Positions 1-7,817 of a DNA stretch of 9,050 nt are shown here, one piece after another. The stretch spans positions 1-9,050 of the forward strand of contig CACZTG010000025.1 in assembly GCA_902783995.1 (NCBI GenBank), read 5' to 3'. Below the pieces are notes generated by a model, which did not search any database, had not been told where the DNA came from, and worked only from the letters and a program-made list of their open reading frames with translations. The position numbers were made by a program, and so were the translations under genes. The stretch's first letter is position 1. Every line of letters begins with the position of its first letter. Source of the DNA: an uncultured Ruminococcus sp. (GTDB lineage Bacteria > Bacillota_A > Clostridia > RUG12999).

Positions 1-822
1 AAGCGTGCTCTTAAAGGCTTCTATAAGGTGATGTGGCAGCTTCCTGATAAAGCCTACAGTATCAGTAAGCAGTATCTCCTGCCCGTCCTCCAGTACATAG
101 CTTCTTGTTGTAGGGTCAAGTGTGGCAAAGAGCTTGTCCTCTGACAAAACATCTGCGTCCGTAAGCCTGTTTAAAAGTGAAGATTTGCCTGCATTTGTAT
201 AACCCACAATTGCGGCAACCGGGATGTAATTTTTACTCCTTTTCTGCCTCATTACCTCCCTGTGTCTCTTTACCTCTTCAAGCTCTGCCTTAAGAGCCGA
301 AATTCTTTCATGAATAAGACGCCTGTCCATCTCAAGCTTTTTCTCTCCAGGACCTCTTGTGCCTATACCTCCGCCAAGTCTTGAGAGGGAGGAGCCTTTA
401 CCCGAAAGACGGGGAAGCATATATTTAAGCTGAGCAAGCTCAACCTGAAGCTTACCCTCGCTTGAAACTGCTCTTGAAGCGAAAATATCAAGAATGAGCG
501 CTGAACGGTCAATAACTCTTACGCCAACAGCGTTTTCAATATTTCGCTGCTGCGACCCCGAAAGCTCATCATCAAAAATAACAAGCTCGGCTTCATTGTT
601 TTCACAAAATGCCGCAAGTTCGGCGAGCTTTCCTTCTCCCATATAGGTTGCCGCGTCGGGTGAAGGACGGTGTTGAGTCATAATTCCTATAACATCCGCG
701 CCCGCTGTTTTTGCAAGCTCTTCAAGCTCTTTTATTGTAATTTCGGAAGTATCCGTGCCGTTTTCTGTAATTACACCGACAAGTACGGCTCTTTCATTTT
801 TCTGCTTTAATGTTTCTGGCAT
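1..822 (-). CDS. hflX: GTPase HflX, 3' end outside the window
   Basis: HflX is a GTPase that binds the large ribosomal subunit and splits or rescues stalled ribosomes, notably under heat or antibiotic stress. The 274 visible residues contain the N-terminal HflX domain (about residues 12-110), the family signature GGGIGTRGPGE (150-160), a charged helical linker (about 160-200), the G1/P-loop GYTNAGKSS (207-215) and the G3 motif DTVGF (254-258). The reading frame is still open at position 1. The G4 (NKxD) region and C-terminal domain, roughly 150 residues given the usual 410-430 aa, lie beyond the window. The start is set at ATG 822-820 because GGAGGA sits six bases before it; an in-frame ATG at 840-838 would lie upstream of that site and almost on the predicted transcription start. 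The gene is divergent from rho. Family identity is seen directly; the stress role is family knowledge. Confidence 0.97.
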   Translation of the reverse strand, partial: MPETLKQKNERAVLVGVITENGTDTSEITIKELEELAKTAGADVIGIMTQHRPSPDAATYMGEGKLAELAAFCENNEAELVIFDDELSGSQQRNIENAVGVRVIDRSALILDIFASRAVSSEGKLQVELAQLKYMLPRLSGKGSSLSRLGGGIGTRGPGEKKLEMDRRLIHERISALKAELEEVKRHREVMRQKRSKNYIPVAAIVGYTNAGKSSLLNRLTDADVLSEDKLFATLDPTTRSYVLEDGQEILLTDTVGFIRKLPHHLIEAFKSTL

Positions 823-844
823 AGCCTTCCTCCAATCCATATAT

Positions 845-873
845 ATTGTAACATATTTTATAAAAAAATTCAA
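845..873 (-). promoter_or_regulatory. Probable sigma-A promoter of hflX
   Basis: Read on the minus strand, TTGAAT (873-868) and TACAAT (850-845) are separated by exactly 17 bases. Transcription would begin near 838 and give a leader of about 16 nt that carries the GGAGGA site before ATG 822. Since rho is divergent, hflX must have a promoter in this spacer, and this is the best match. The -35 box lies at the edge of the 15-bp direct repeat described separately. The match is good but not perfect, and no start site has been mapped. Confidence 0.55.
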
Positions 874-944
874 TATAAATTGCTTCTTTTTCAAAATTTT
901 TTTGATAAAGAGGAGTTTATTAAATATGATTTATAAAAAAATTC
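857..944. repeat. Perfect 15-bp direct repeat, two copies (857-871 and 930-944)
   Basis: TTTATAAAAAAATTC occurs at 857-871 and again at 930-944, offset by 73 bp, which is close to seven helical turns. The flanking bases differ, so the match is exactly 15 bp. The left copy abuts the -35 box of the hflX promoter; the right copy ends 20 bp before the rho -35 box. It could be a pair of binding sites, an UP-element-like A-tract or a chance match in AT-rich DNA. The repeat is seen directly; any role is inference. Confidence 0.6.
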
Positions 945-958
945 TTCGGAAAAGGTAA
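926..958 (+). CDS. Possible 10-codon micro-ORF (MIYKKILRKR)
   Basis: ATG 926 is preceded by a strong Shine-Dalgarno sequence, AGAGGAG at 909-915, with a 10-base gap, and the frame closes at TAA 956-958. The product would be a basic decapeptide. The whole micro-ORF lies upstream of the rho promoter at 965-993, so it would be made only from another promoter further upstream, and I see no convincing one. It may be a chance match or a remnant of a leader peptide. Confidence 0.15.
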   Translation: MIYKKILRKR

Positions 959-964
959 ACAGTA

Positions 965-993
965 TTGACAAAATACAGTTAAAGTAGTATAAT
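965..993 (+). promoter_or_regulatory. Consensus sigma-A promoter of rho
   Basis: TTGACA (965-970) and TATAAT (988-993) match the sigma-A consensus at all twelve positions with the ideal 17-base spacer. Transcription should start near 1000, giving an untranslated leader of about 50 nt that is rich in T, almost free of G and ends in the GGAGG site at 1039-1043, six bases before the rho start. A perfect promoter implies high potential expression unless it is repressed or attenuated. Confidence 0.9.
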
Positions 994-1049
994 ATGTATA
1001 GTTTTTATCTTAAATATATTTTATTCATTTCTTATTTCGGAGGTTCTTT

Positions 1050-2414
1050 ATGACAGAAAAAAATTACAGTGATTTAAGTCTTGCCGAGCTTAAAAAAATT
1101 GCGAAAGCTTATGGCATTAAAGGCTCATCCACTCTAAAAAAAGCGGAGCTTAAAGAGGTTATTGAAAAGTATGAGGCAGAAAATAAAGCTGCCGAAAGAA
1201 AAGCTGATGGGTCGGTCGTAAGTGAAAAGCAAAGCGAGAGTCAGGGCAAAGAGAAAAAGAAGCTTTTCGACCCGAAAGCGGAAGGCAACGCTTACGGTTT
1301 TCTTGAAATACTGTCCGAAGGATACGGCTTTTTAAGACCTGCTACGCTTTACGCCGGAACGGAAGATATTTTTGTTACGCCGCAGCTTATCCGCAAATAC
1401 GGTATGAAAACGGGCGATTGTGTGAGCGGCTACGCGGTTATGCGTGAGGGAGAAAAATTTCAAGCGCTTATTTATGTTAAAGAAATAAACGGTGAGCGCC
1501 CCGATAAAGCAAGACAAAGAAAAAATTTTGACTCTCTTGTCCCTACATATCCCGTAGAAAGATTCAGGCTTGAGCGTGAGCCGGGGCTGTACGCAATGAG
1601 ACTAATTGATATTATCGCGCCTGTAGGAAAGGGACAGAGAGGGCTTATTGTTGCTCCTCCGAAAACAGGAAAAACAACACTTTTAAAGCAAATTGCTCAA
1701 AGTATAAAAGCTAACAATCCCGAAGTATATTTGTTTGTGCTTTTAATTGACGAAAGACCTGAGGAAGTTACCGATATGCGTCACAGCGTACCTGATGCGG
1801 ATATTATATACTCAACGTTTGATATGCCGCCCGAAAATCATACAAAGGTTGCGGAAATGGTTATTGAGCGCGCGCAGAGAATGGTTGAGTACGGTAAGGA
1901 TGTTGTTATACTTCTTGACAGCATAACACGTCTTGCGAGAGCATATAATCTTTCGATTGCCCCAACGGGAAGGGTGCTTTCGGGAGGTATTGACGCAGGC
2001 GCTCTTCATAAGCCGAAAAAGTTTTTCGGCTCGGCAAGAAAAATCGAGAACGGCGGCAGTCTTACAATACTTGCGACGGCACTTATCGAAACAGGCAGCC
2101 GTATGGATGATGTTATTTTTGAAGAATTTAAAGGCACGGGCAATATGGAAATTCATCTTGACAGAAGTCTTTCCGAAAGAAGAGTATTCCCGGCGGTTGA
2201 TATTTATAAATCAGGCACAAGGAAAGAAGAACTGCTGCTTAATTATGAGGAGCTTACGGCGGCATATAATATAAGAAGGGCTTTTTCAAAAAATCATTTT
2301 GCGGAGGTTACCGAATATCTTATTAAAAAAATGCATACAGCCAAAACAAATGACGAATTTATAAAAGAAATTAATGCGGCGCTTTCGGGCGAAGCTCAGT
2401 TATCACAAAAATAA
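1050..2414 (+). CDS. rho: Transcription termination factor Rho
   Basis: Rho is a hexameric RNA-dependent ATPase that loads on unstructured C-rich RNA and releases RNA polymerase. The 454-aa protein has the N-terminal Rho_N helical domain (about residues 6-42), a charged lysine- and glutamate-rich linker (about 43-72), the cold-shock-like primary RNA-binding domain (about 80-147) and the RecA-like motor. Visible motor motifs are Walker [10 protein letters not shown] (202-210), the catalytic-glutamate segment LIDERPEEV (232-240, Glu235), Walker B VVILLDS (285-291, Asp290), the Q-loop region [20 protein letters not shown] (310-329) and SGTRKEE (388-394), whose Arg391 corresponds to the E. coli arginine finger. 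Length and motifs are complete, so the protein should be active. The linker insertion is short compared with those of actinobacterial Rho proteins. The start is fixed by GGAGG six bases upstream. Eighteen bases separate the stop from the downstream transpeptidase, suggesting one transcript. Confidence 0.98.
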   Translation: MTEKNYSDLSLAELKKIAKAYGIKGSSTLKKAELKEVIEKYEAENKAAERKADGSVVSEKQSESQGKEKKKLFDPKAEGNAYGFLEILSEGYGFLRPATLYAGTEDIFVTPQLIRKYGMKTGDCVSGYAVMREGEKFQALIYVKEINGERPDKARQRKNFDSLVPTYPVERFRLEREPGLYAMRLIDIIAPVGKGQRGLIVAPPKTGKTTLLKQIAQSIKANNPEVYLFVLLIDERPEEVTDMRHSVPDADIIYSTFDMPPENHTKVAEMVIERAQRMVEYGKDVVILLDSITRLARAYNLSIAPTGRVLSGGIDAGALHKPKKFFGSARKIENGGSLTILATALIETGSRMDDVIFEEFKGTGNMEIHLDRSLSERRVFPAVDIYKSGTRKEELLLNYEELTAAYNIRRAFSKNHFAEVTEYLIKKMHTAKTNDEFIKEINAALSGEAQLSQK

Positions 2415-2432
2415 ACGGAAAGGATTTTGAAA

Positions 2433-3563
2433 ATGAGAATAAAAACCGGTATAGTTTTTTTGATATTCATAATACTTGTAAGCGGCTTTTGCGTATGCGC
2501 GGAAGACGCCGGCGTAATATACAGCGGTGAAAACGAAATATATTTTTCGTTTACCGATTATCCCGCGGTTGCTTTAACAGATGTAAAGCTTTCGGCAACG
2601 GTAACCGTAACCTGGGCAAACGAGCCGTGTACAGCGGCTGCACAGTGGTATTATAACGGTATGCCTATAGAAGGCTATTTCAATCCGCAGTTTGAAGTAA
2701 AACAGGGAGCGTCATCAACGCTTAATTATGATTTGCCGAGATGGGAAACGATGCCGCTGAGCGGATATATAGGCTTTATGCTTACGGTTGACGGCGTAGA
2801 AAAGTTTATTGATGTACCGATAGAAGTGCGGAATTATCCTTATTACTATTATCACCGTGATGAAGCGGAGCGTGTTTTTTCGCTCATAAAACACGTATAT
2901 ATTGACGCTACGGTAGTGCAGGGAACAAACGCATATACATCTTACAATCTATCAAAAGTAAACGGCTGGCTGCCTGCGGGAACAAAAGCAAAATATATTG
3001 ATTATACCTACGAAACATATGACGTTTATAAGCACAGAAATCTGACGGCGAAGCTGCTTCTTGATAACGGTTATACCTGTTGGGTCCCGTACAATACAAT
3101 AAAAGTTTCCGGTAAAAACTACACGGTTTACAGTGATTTTACAAATAACGATAAAGAGATTTTTGTAAACGCAAAAGGATATAAAAGCAACACAAAGTGG
3201 CTTGTATGGATAAATATTGAAAGACAAAAGGTAAATGTTTTTTACGGAAGTGAGGGCGAATGGAAAATTTACGGCGTTTTCCCGTGCGCGACCGGCAAAA
3301 ACACAACGCCTACAATCGACGGAGTTTTTAAATATTCAAGATACACCCCGAAATGGGATTTTGATACCTATTATGTTAAGTATGTAATGGTATTTAACGG
3401 CGGTCACGCCATGCATTCAAGGACATACCGTACTTCGACGGATAGAGTTCTTGATGAAACAATAGGCACAACAACGTCGCTCGGCTGCGTAAGGCTTTAC
3501 GATAAAGATGTAATTTGGCTTAAGGATAATCTGCCGATAGGCACAACTGTTGTTGTATATTGA
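2433..3563 (+). CDS. Secreted L,D-transpeptidase (YkuD family)
   Basis: YkuD-family L,D-transpeptidases make 3-3 cross-links in peptidoglycan or attach proteins to it, outside the membrane, through a catalytic cysteine. From ATG 2433 the product is 376 aa. It has a basic start, a hydrophobic core (about 6-20) and a likely signal peptidase I site after CVCA (residue 23); a lipobox does not fit. Residues about 33-133 look like an all-beta, perhaps Ig-like, module, and 155-226 like an SH3-type module; both are judgements from residue pattern. The YkuD domain covers about 255-376, with the histidine segment GGHAMHSR (His325, His328) and TSLGCVRL (nucleophile Cys352). The usual SHGC reads SLGC here. 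GGAAAGGA at 2417-2424 lies eight bases before this ATG, so an in-frame TTG at 2427 is less likely. The gene appears co-transcribed with rho. Substrate and exact role cannot be read. Confidence 0.92.
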   Translation: MRIKTGIVFLIFIILVSGFCVCAEDAGVIYSGENEIYFSFTDYPAVALTDVKLSATVTVTWANEPCTAAAQWYYNGMPIEGYFNPQFEVKQGASSTLNYDLPRWETMPLSGYIGFMLTVDGVEKFIDVPIEVRNYPYYYYHRDEAERVFSLIKHVYIDATVVQGTNAYTSYNLSKVNGWLPAGTKAKYIDYTYETYDVYKHRNLTAKLLLDNGYTCWVPYNTIKVSGKNYTVYSDFTNNDKEIFVNAKGYKSNTKWLVWINIERQKVNVFYGSEGEWKIYGVFPCATGKNTTPTIDGVFKYSRYTPKWDFDTYYVKYVMVFNGGHAMHSRTYRTSTDRVLDETIGTTTSLGCVRLYDKDVIWLKDNLPIGTTVVVY

Positions 3564-3588
3564 CAAAACCCGGAACTGATGGTATAAT
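3560..3588 (+). promoter_or_regulatory. Consensus extended -10 promoter of glnN-nadE
   Basis: TTGACA (3560-3565), a 17-base spacer and TATAAT (3583-3588) form a perfect sigma-A promoter, and TG at 3580-3581 adds an extended -10 element. The -35 box contains the TGA stop codon (3561-3563) of the upstream transpeptidase. Transcription should start near 3595, leaving a leader of only about 25 nt, too short for a riboswitch. The ribosome site GGGAGAG (3608-3614) precedes ATG 3620 by five bases. I found no convincing GlnR/TnrA-type palindrome beside it. Confidence 0.88.
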
Positions 3589-3619
3589 TATAAAAATTTA
3601 AAAGTATGGGAGAGATTAT

Positions 3620-5716
3620 ATGATGCCTAATGTATCTGAAATTTTCGGTAGTATGGTTTTTAATGAAACGGTTATGAGACAGCGTCTTCCGAAAGACGTT
3701 TATAAGGCAATGCAAAAAACCATAAGTGACGGAAAAAGGCTTGATATAGGTCTTGCGAACGTTATAGCCAACACAATGAAGGATTGGGCAGTTGAGCACG
3801 GCGCTACTCATTATACACATTGGTTCCAGCCTATGACGGGCATTACAGCCGAAAAGCATGACAGCTTTATTTCGCCATCGGTTGACGGAAATGTTATAAT
3901 GGAGTTTTCCGGCAAAGAGCTTGTTCAGGGTGAGCCTGACGCGTCAAGCTTTCCTTCGGGAGGTCTGCGCGCAACCTTTGAAGCAAGAGGCTATACAGCG
4001 TGGGACCCGACTTCATACGCGTTTATAAAAAATAATACGCTTTGTATTCCTACCGCTTTTTGCTCTTACGGAGGAGAAGCACTTGATAAAAAAACTCCGC
4101 TGCTCCGTTCCATGGAGGCTATAAACAAACAGGCACTGCGTGTTTTGAAACTGTTTGGAAACGAGAGAGTAACTTCCGTTAAAACCACTGTCGGTCCCGA
4201 ACAGGAGTATTTTCTTATTGAAAGAGAAATGTTTGATAAGCGTCCCGATCTTGTATATACCGGCAGAACGCTTTTCGGTGCTATGCCGCCCAAGGGACAG
4301 GAAATGGACGACCATTATTTCGGAACAATCAAAACAAGAGTAAAAGGCTTTATGGCAGAGCTTGATGAAGAACTCTGGAAGCTTGGCATACTCGCAAAAA
4401 CCGAGCACAATGAGGTTGCGCCCGCACAACACGAGCTTGCGCCGATTTTTACAACAACAAATATCGCGACCGACCATAATCAGCTCACAATGGAGCTTAT
4501 GCAGAGAATCGCGAAAAAACACGGGCTTGTTTGTCTGCTTCATGAAAAGCCCTTTGAAGGTGTAAACGGCAGCGGCAAGCATAATAACTGGTCTCTTTCA
4601 ACCAATGAAGGAACAAACCTTCTTGAGCCCGGCGATACACCGCATGAGAACGCGCAGTTTTTAACTTTTATATGCGCCGTTTTAAAAGCTGTTGACGATT
4701 ATCAGGATTTGCTTCGGGTTTCCGTCGCGTCGGCGGGCAACGACCACAGGCTTGGCGCTAACGAAGCGCCGCCTGCTATAATTTCAATGTTTCTCGGAGA
4801 AGAGCTTACCGAAATTCTTGAATCGCTTGAAAATAACGAGAATTATGACGCAAAAGAAAAAAGCCTTTTAAAAGTCGGTGTTCATGTATTGCCGCGTTTC
4901 GCAAAAGACGCGACAGACCGCAACAGAACAAGTCCGTTTGCGTTTACGGGTAATAAATTTGAGTTCAGAAGTCTTGGCTCCACCGCTTCAATTTCGGGAC
5001 CTAATGTTGTTTTAAATACTGCCGTTGCGGAGAGTCTTAAAGCGTTTGCTGACGAGCTTGAAAACGCCGAGGATTTCAGTACGGCGCTTCATGAGCTTAT
5101 AAGGCGCACCATAAAAGACCATAAAAAGATAATATTTAACGGCAACGGTTACGGTGACGAATGGATAGAAGAAGCGGAAAAGAGAGGGCTTTTAAATCTT
5201 AAAACCACTCCGGAGTGTCTTCCTTGTTACATAAGCGAGAAAAACAAAAAGTTGTTTGCCGAGCATAAAATATACACGGAAACAGAGCTTAATTCAAGAT
5301 ACGAAATTAAACTTGAAAGCTATTCAAAAACTATTAATATTGAAGCGCTTACAATGATTGATATGGTAAATAAGGATATCCTTCCCGCCATATCGGGCTT
5401 TACAGGCAATCTTGCCGCCGCGCTTAACGAAAAGAAAGCTGCTTCCGAGGATTTTGACTGTTCATACGAGGAGGATTGTATAGCGGAGCTTTCGGTTCTT
5501 TCTGCGGATATACACACAAAAGCCTTCAGCCTTAAAAAAGCTCTTGGGGATATTGATAAAAACGCCGATGTTTTAAAAACAGCAGAATATTATTGTAACA
5601 AAATCATTCCCAAAATGCAGGCTTTAAGAGAAGCCGTTGATTCTGCCGAACAGCTTACGGAAAGAAGCGCATGGCCGTATCCAAGCTATGGCGATTTAAT
5701 GTTTGGCGTAAGATAG
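3620..5716 (+). CDS. glnN: Glutamine synthetase type III
   Basis: Catalyses ATP-dependent condensation of glutamate and ammonia to glutamine in the cytoplasm. At 698 aa it has the size of the GSIII (GlnN) family, much larger than GSI (about 450 aa), and it lacks the GSI adenylylation context. Seen in order: the GSIII-specific N-terminal region with [18 protein letters not shown] (66-83), [20 protein letters not shown] (111-130), the metal-binding [10 protein letters not shown] (192-201), [14 protein letters not shown] (264-277), the nucleotide/substrate segment [10 protein letters not shown] (316-325), [16 protein letters not shown] (372-387), [16 protein letters not shown] (435-450) and a long helical C-terminal region (about 550-698). 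All the catalytic motifs I looked for are present. ATG 3620 is followed directly by another ATG; the Shine-Dalgarno spacing is acceptable for either. It is the first gene of a pair with nadE, 12 bases apart. Its own strong promoter is listed separately. Confidence 0.98.
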   Translation: MMPNVSEIFGSMVFNETVMRQRLPKDVYKAMQKTISDGKRLDIGLANVIANTMKDWAVEHGATHYTHWFQPMTGITAEKHDSFISPSVDGNVIMEFSGKELVQGEPDASSFPSGGLRATFEARGYTAWDPTSYAFIKNNTLCIPTAFCSYGGEALDKKTPLLRSMEAINKQALRVLKLFGNERVTSVKTTVGPEQEYFLIEREMFDKRPDLVYTGRTLFGAMPPKGQEMDDHYFGTIKTRVKGFMAELDEELWKLGILAKTEHNEVAPAQHELAPIFTTTNIATDHNQLTMELMQRIAKKHGLVCLLHEKPFEGVNGSGKHNNWSLSTNEGTNLLEPGDTPHENAQFLTFICAVLKAVDDYQDLLRVSVASAGNDHRLGANEAPPAIISMFLGEELTEILESLENNENYDAKEKSLLKVGVHVLPRFAKDATDRNRTSPFAFTGNKFEFRSLGSTASISGPNVVLNTAVAESLKAFADELENAEDFSTALHELIRRTIKDHKKIIFNGNGYGDEWIEEAEKRGLLNLKTTPECLPCYISEKNKKLFAEHKIYTETELNSRYEIKLESYSKTINIEALTMIDMVNKDILPAISGFTGNLAAALNEKKAASEDFDCSYEEDCIAELSVLSADIHTKAFSLKKALGDIDKNADVLKTAEYYCNKIIPKMQALREAVDSAEQLTERSAWPYPSYGDLMFGVR

Positions 5717-5728
5717 GGGAAATATAAA

Positions 5729-7663
5729 ATGTATGATTTTATTAAAGTCGCTGCGGCTGTTCCGAGGGTAAGTGTCGGAAACACCGTAAAAAATTCCGAA
5801 AAAATAATAAAATGCATAAAGGAAGCTAAAAAAAACAATGCAGACCTTGTGGTTTTTCCGGAGCTTTCCGTTACAGGTTATACCTGCGGCGACCTCTTTT
5901 TTCAGGAAAAGCTTCTTAATGCTTCCGATAAGGCGGTAGGGGATATTGTAAAAGAAACCGAGGAGATAACCGCCGTTTTCGGCGCGCCGGTTGTAATAAA
6001 CGGCAGCGTTTACAACTGCGCGGTTGTTGCTTCGGACGGAATAATACAGGGTATTGTACCAAAAACTTTTTTGCCAAATAACAATGAGTTTTACGAAAAA
6101 CGCTGGTTTTCGGCAGGCTATAATTATTCGTTTGAATATTTAAATGCCGAAAAGTTTGGGTTTGAAAATTACGAAATTGTTTTTAGCAGAAATATGATTT
6201 TTGAGCTTGACGGCGTAAAATTCGGCGCCGAAATATGTGAGGATTTATGGGCGCCTGTTCCGCCGAGCAGTTTTCTTGCAATTGGCGGAGCGGAGATTAT
6301 ACTTAATCTTTCCGCAAGCAATGAAACAATATCCAAAAGAAGCTACCGCAAAAATTTGATATTGCAACATTCGGCGTCGGCTCTTTGCGGTTATGTTTAT
6401 GCCTCCGCGGGCTCGGGCGAATCAACTACCGACCTTGTATTTTCGGGGTATTCCGCTGTGGCGGAAAACGGCGTTATGCTTGCCGAAACAGAGCGGTTTA
6501 TCGAAAAGGAAGGTATGCTTTTTGCCGAAATAGATGTCGGCAGACTTCGCGCAGACAGATTAAAGCTTACAAGCTTTAAGGATTGTAAAGATATATATTT
6601 AAAAGATGAAACACCCGAAATCATAACTATTGAAGATATTAAAATAAAAGCGGACGGAAGCACAAGAAAAGTTAATAAACTGCCTTTTGTGCCGTCCGAT
6701 AAAGCCGAAAGAGGACAGCGCTGCAAAGAAATATTTGAACTTCAGGTTGCCGCGCTCAAAAGGCGTATGGAAACGGCGGGGAATAAGCTTGTTGTCGGCG
6801 TTTCGGGCGGTCTTGATTCAACGCTCGCGCTTCTTGTGAGCGCTATGGCTGTAAAGGAAAAGGGCGCAGGCTCCGTCACGGGCATTACAATGCCGTGCTT
6901 CGGAACTTCGGACAGAACGTATAATAACGCCGCAGCGCTTATAAAAAGCCTCGGCGCGGAATTTAAAGAAATAAACATAAAAGACGCCTGCACGCTTCAT
7001 TTTAAAGATATTGGTCACGACGGCAAAACTCCCGATTTGACCTTTGAAAACACTCAGGCAAGGGAGCGCACACAGGTGCTTATGGATTATGCCGGAATGA
7101 CAGGCGGCTTTGTTGTCGGTACGGGCGATTTATCGGAGCTTGCGCTCGGCTGGTGTACCTATAACGGCGACCATATGAGCAGCTACGGCGTAAATGCGGG
7201 AGTGCCGAAAACGCTTATAAGGTGGATGATAGAAACTCTTGCCGAATACAATGTTTTTCCGGACAGCACGGATATTTTAAAGGATATTATTGATACTCCG
7301 ATAAGTCCCGAGCTTTTGCCTCCCGGCGCGGACGGAAAAATTACGCAGGTAACGGAGGATATCGTAGGACCTTACGCGCTTCACGACTTTTTCCTTTATT
7401 ATATGCTTCGCTTCGGATTTGAGCCGAAAAAAATTTATTATCTCGCGAAGCTTGCCTTTGAGGGTGATTTTGACGGAAAGACAATTTTAAAATGGCTTAA
7501 AAACTTTTACACCCGCTTTTTCTCGCAGCAGTTTAAGCGCAGCTGTATGCCCGACGGCGTAAAAATAGGAAGTGTCTGTCTTTCTCCGAGAGGCGACTGG
7601 CGTATGCCCTCCGATGCTTCCGTATCTCTTTGGCTTAAAGAGATTGAAAAAATTAAAGAATAA
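5729..7663 (+). CDS. nadE: Glutamine-hydrolysing NAD+ synthetase
   Basis: Performs the last step of NAD+ synthesis: deamido-NAD+ is adenylated with ATP and amidated with ammonia released from glutamine. The 644-aa protein joins an N-terminal nitrilase-type glutaminase to a C-terminal N-type ATP pyrophosphatase. The glutaminase triad is visible as Glu45 (FPELSVTGYTCGD), Lys112 (IVPKTFLPN) and Cys170 (GAEICEDLWAP). The synthetase carries the PP-loop SGGLDST (359-365), GTGDLSELALGW (464-475) and the C-terminal RSCMPDGVKIG (604-614). Length and motifs are complete, as in the long bacterial form. The site AGGGGA (5715-5720) overlaps the glnN stop codon and lies eight bases before this ATG, so the two genes are probably co-transcribed and translationally close. 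GlnN supplies the glutamine that this enzyme uses. A terminator follows 11 bases after the stop. Confidence 0.98.
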   Translation: MYDFIKVAAAVPRVSVGNTVKNSEKIIKCIKEAKKNNADLVVFPELSVTGYTCGDLFFQEKLLNASDKAVGDIVKETEEITAVFGAPVVINGSVYNCAVVASDGIIQGIVPKTFLPNNNEFYEKRWFSAGYNYSFEYLNAEKFGFENYEIVFSRNMIFELDGVKFGAEICEDLWAPVPPSSFLAIGGAEIILNLSASNETISKRSYRKNLILQHSASALCGYVYASAGSGESTTDLVFSGYSAVAENGVMLAETERFIEKEGMLFAEIDVGRLRADRLKLTSFKDCKDIYLKDETPEIITIEDIKIKADGSTRKVNKLPFVPSDKAERGQRCKEIFELQVAALKRRMETAGNKLVVGVSGGLDSTLALLVSAMAVKEKGAGSVTGITMPCFGTSDRTYNNAAALIKSLGAEFKEINIKDACTLHFKDIGHDGKTPDLTFENTQARERTQVLMDYAGMTGGFVVGTGDLSELALGWCTYNGDHMSSYGVNAGVPKTLIRWMIETLAEYNVFPDSTDILKDIIDTPISPELLPPGADGKITQVTEDIVGPYALHDFFLYYMLRFGFEPKKIYYLAKLAFEGDFDGKTILKWLKNFYTRFFSQQFKRSCMPDGVKIGSVCLSPRGDWRMPSDASVSLWLKEIEKIKE

Positions 7664-7674
7664 AAAATAAACGT

Positions 7675-7705
7675 TGCCCTTCATTGTTTTTTGAAGGGCA
7701 TTTTT
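7675..7705 (+). terminator. Intrinsic terminator after nadE
   Basis: TGCCCTTCA (7675-7683) pairs perfectly with TGAAGGGCA (7692-7700) across an 8-nt T-rich loop, and TTTTT (7701-7705) follows. The stem has nine base pairs, and the hairpin begins 11 bases after the nadE stop. This is the only good intrinsic terminator seen on the plus strand of the window. Confidence 0.92.
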
Positions 7706-7817
7706 AAAATAATGTCGATTGATGATGGATATTGTATTATATTATATGCATTTTAACGATATATTGTTGTAAAATCGAGGAAAATTTTGTTGAAAATTAC
7801 GTTTTTTAAAAAACCGG

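Noticed and set aside
755..925. Plus-strand open frame of 57 codons running from inside the hflX region into the spacer
   Set aside because: It begins antisense to the hflX 5' end and has no coding character; only its last ten codons have a ribosome site, and these are treated separately as a micro-ORF.
1812..2156. Minus-strand frame of 114 codons opposite rho, and a 113-codon plus-strand frame at 1933-2274
   Set aside because: Both are shadows within conserved Rho motor sequence with no ribosome site that would support them.
3595..3619. Riboswitch or glutamine-sensing RNA before glnN
   Set aside because: The leader is only about 25 nt and has no stem of useful length.
3606..3623. Five-codon ATG...TGA frame overlapping the glnN start
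   Set aside because: It has no ribosome site of its own and contains the glnN Shine-Dalgarno; most likely coincidental.
4013..4582. Long minus-strand open frame (189 codons) opposite glnN
   Set aside because: It lies entirely within a strongly conserved gene on the other strand and has an implausible composition rich in Cys, Phe and Lys; it is a shadow of glnN codon usage.
6397..6726. Minus-strand frame of 109 codons opposite nadE
   Set aside because: It overlaps conserved nadE coding sequence and has no family resemblance; it is a shadow frame.
7719..7747. TTGATG followed 17 bases later by TTATAT, a second promoter candidate after the nadE terminator
   Set aside because: The -10 match is poor, and the promoter at 7818-7847 is much better and better placed.
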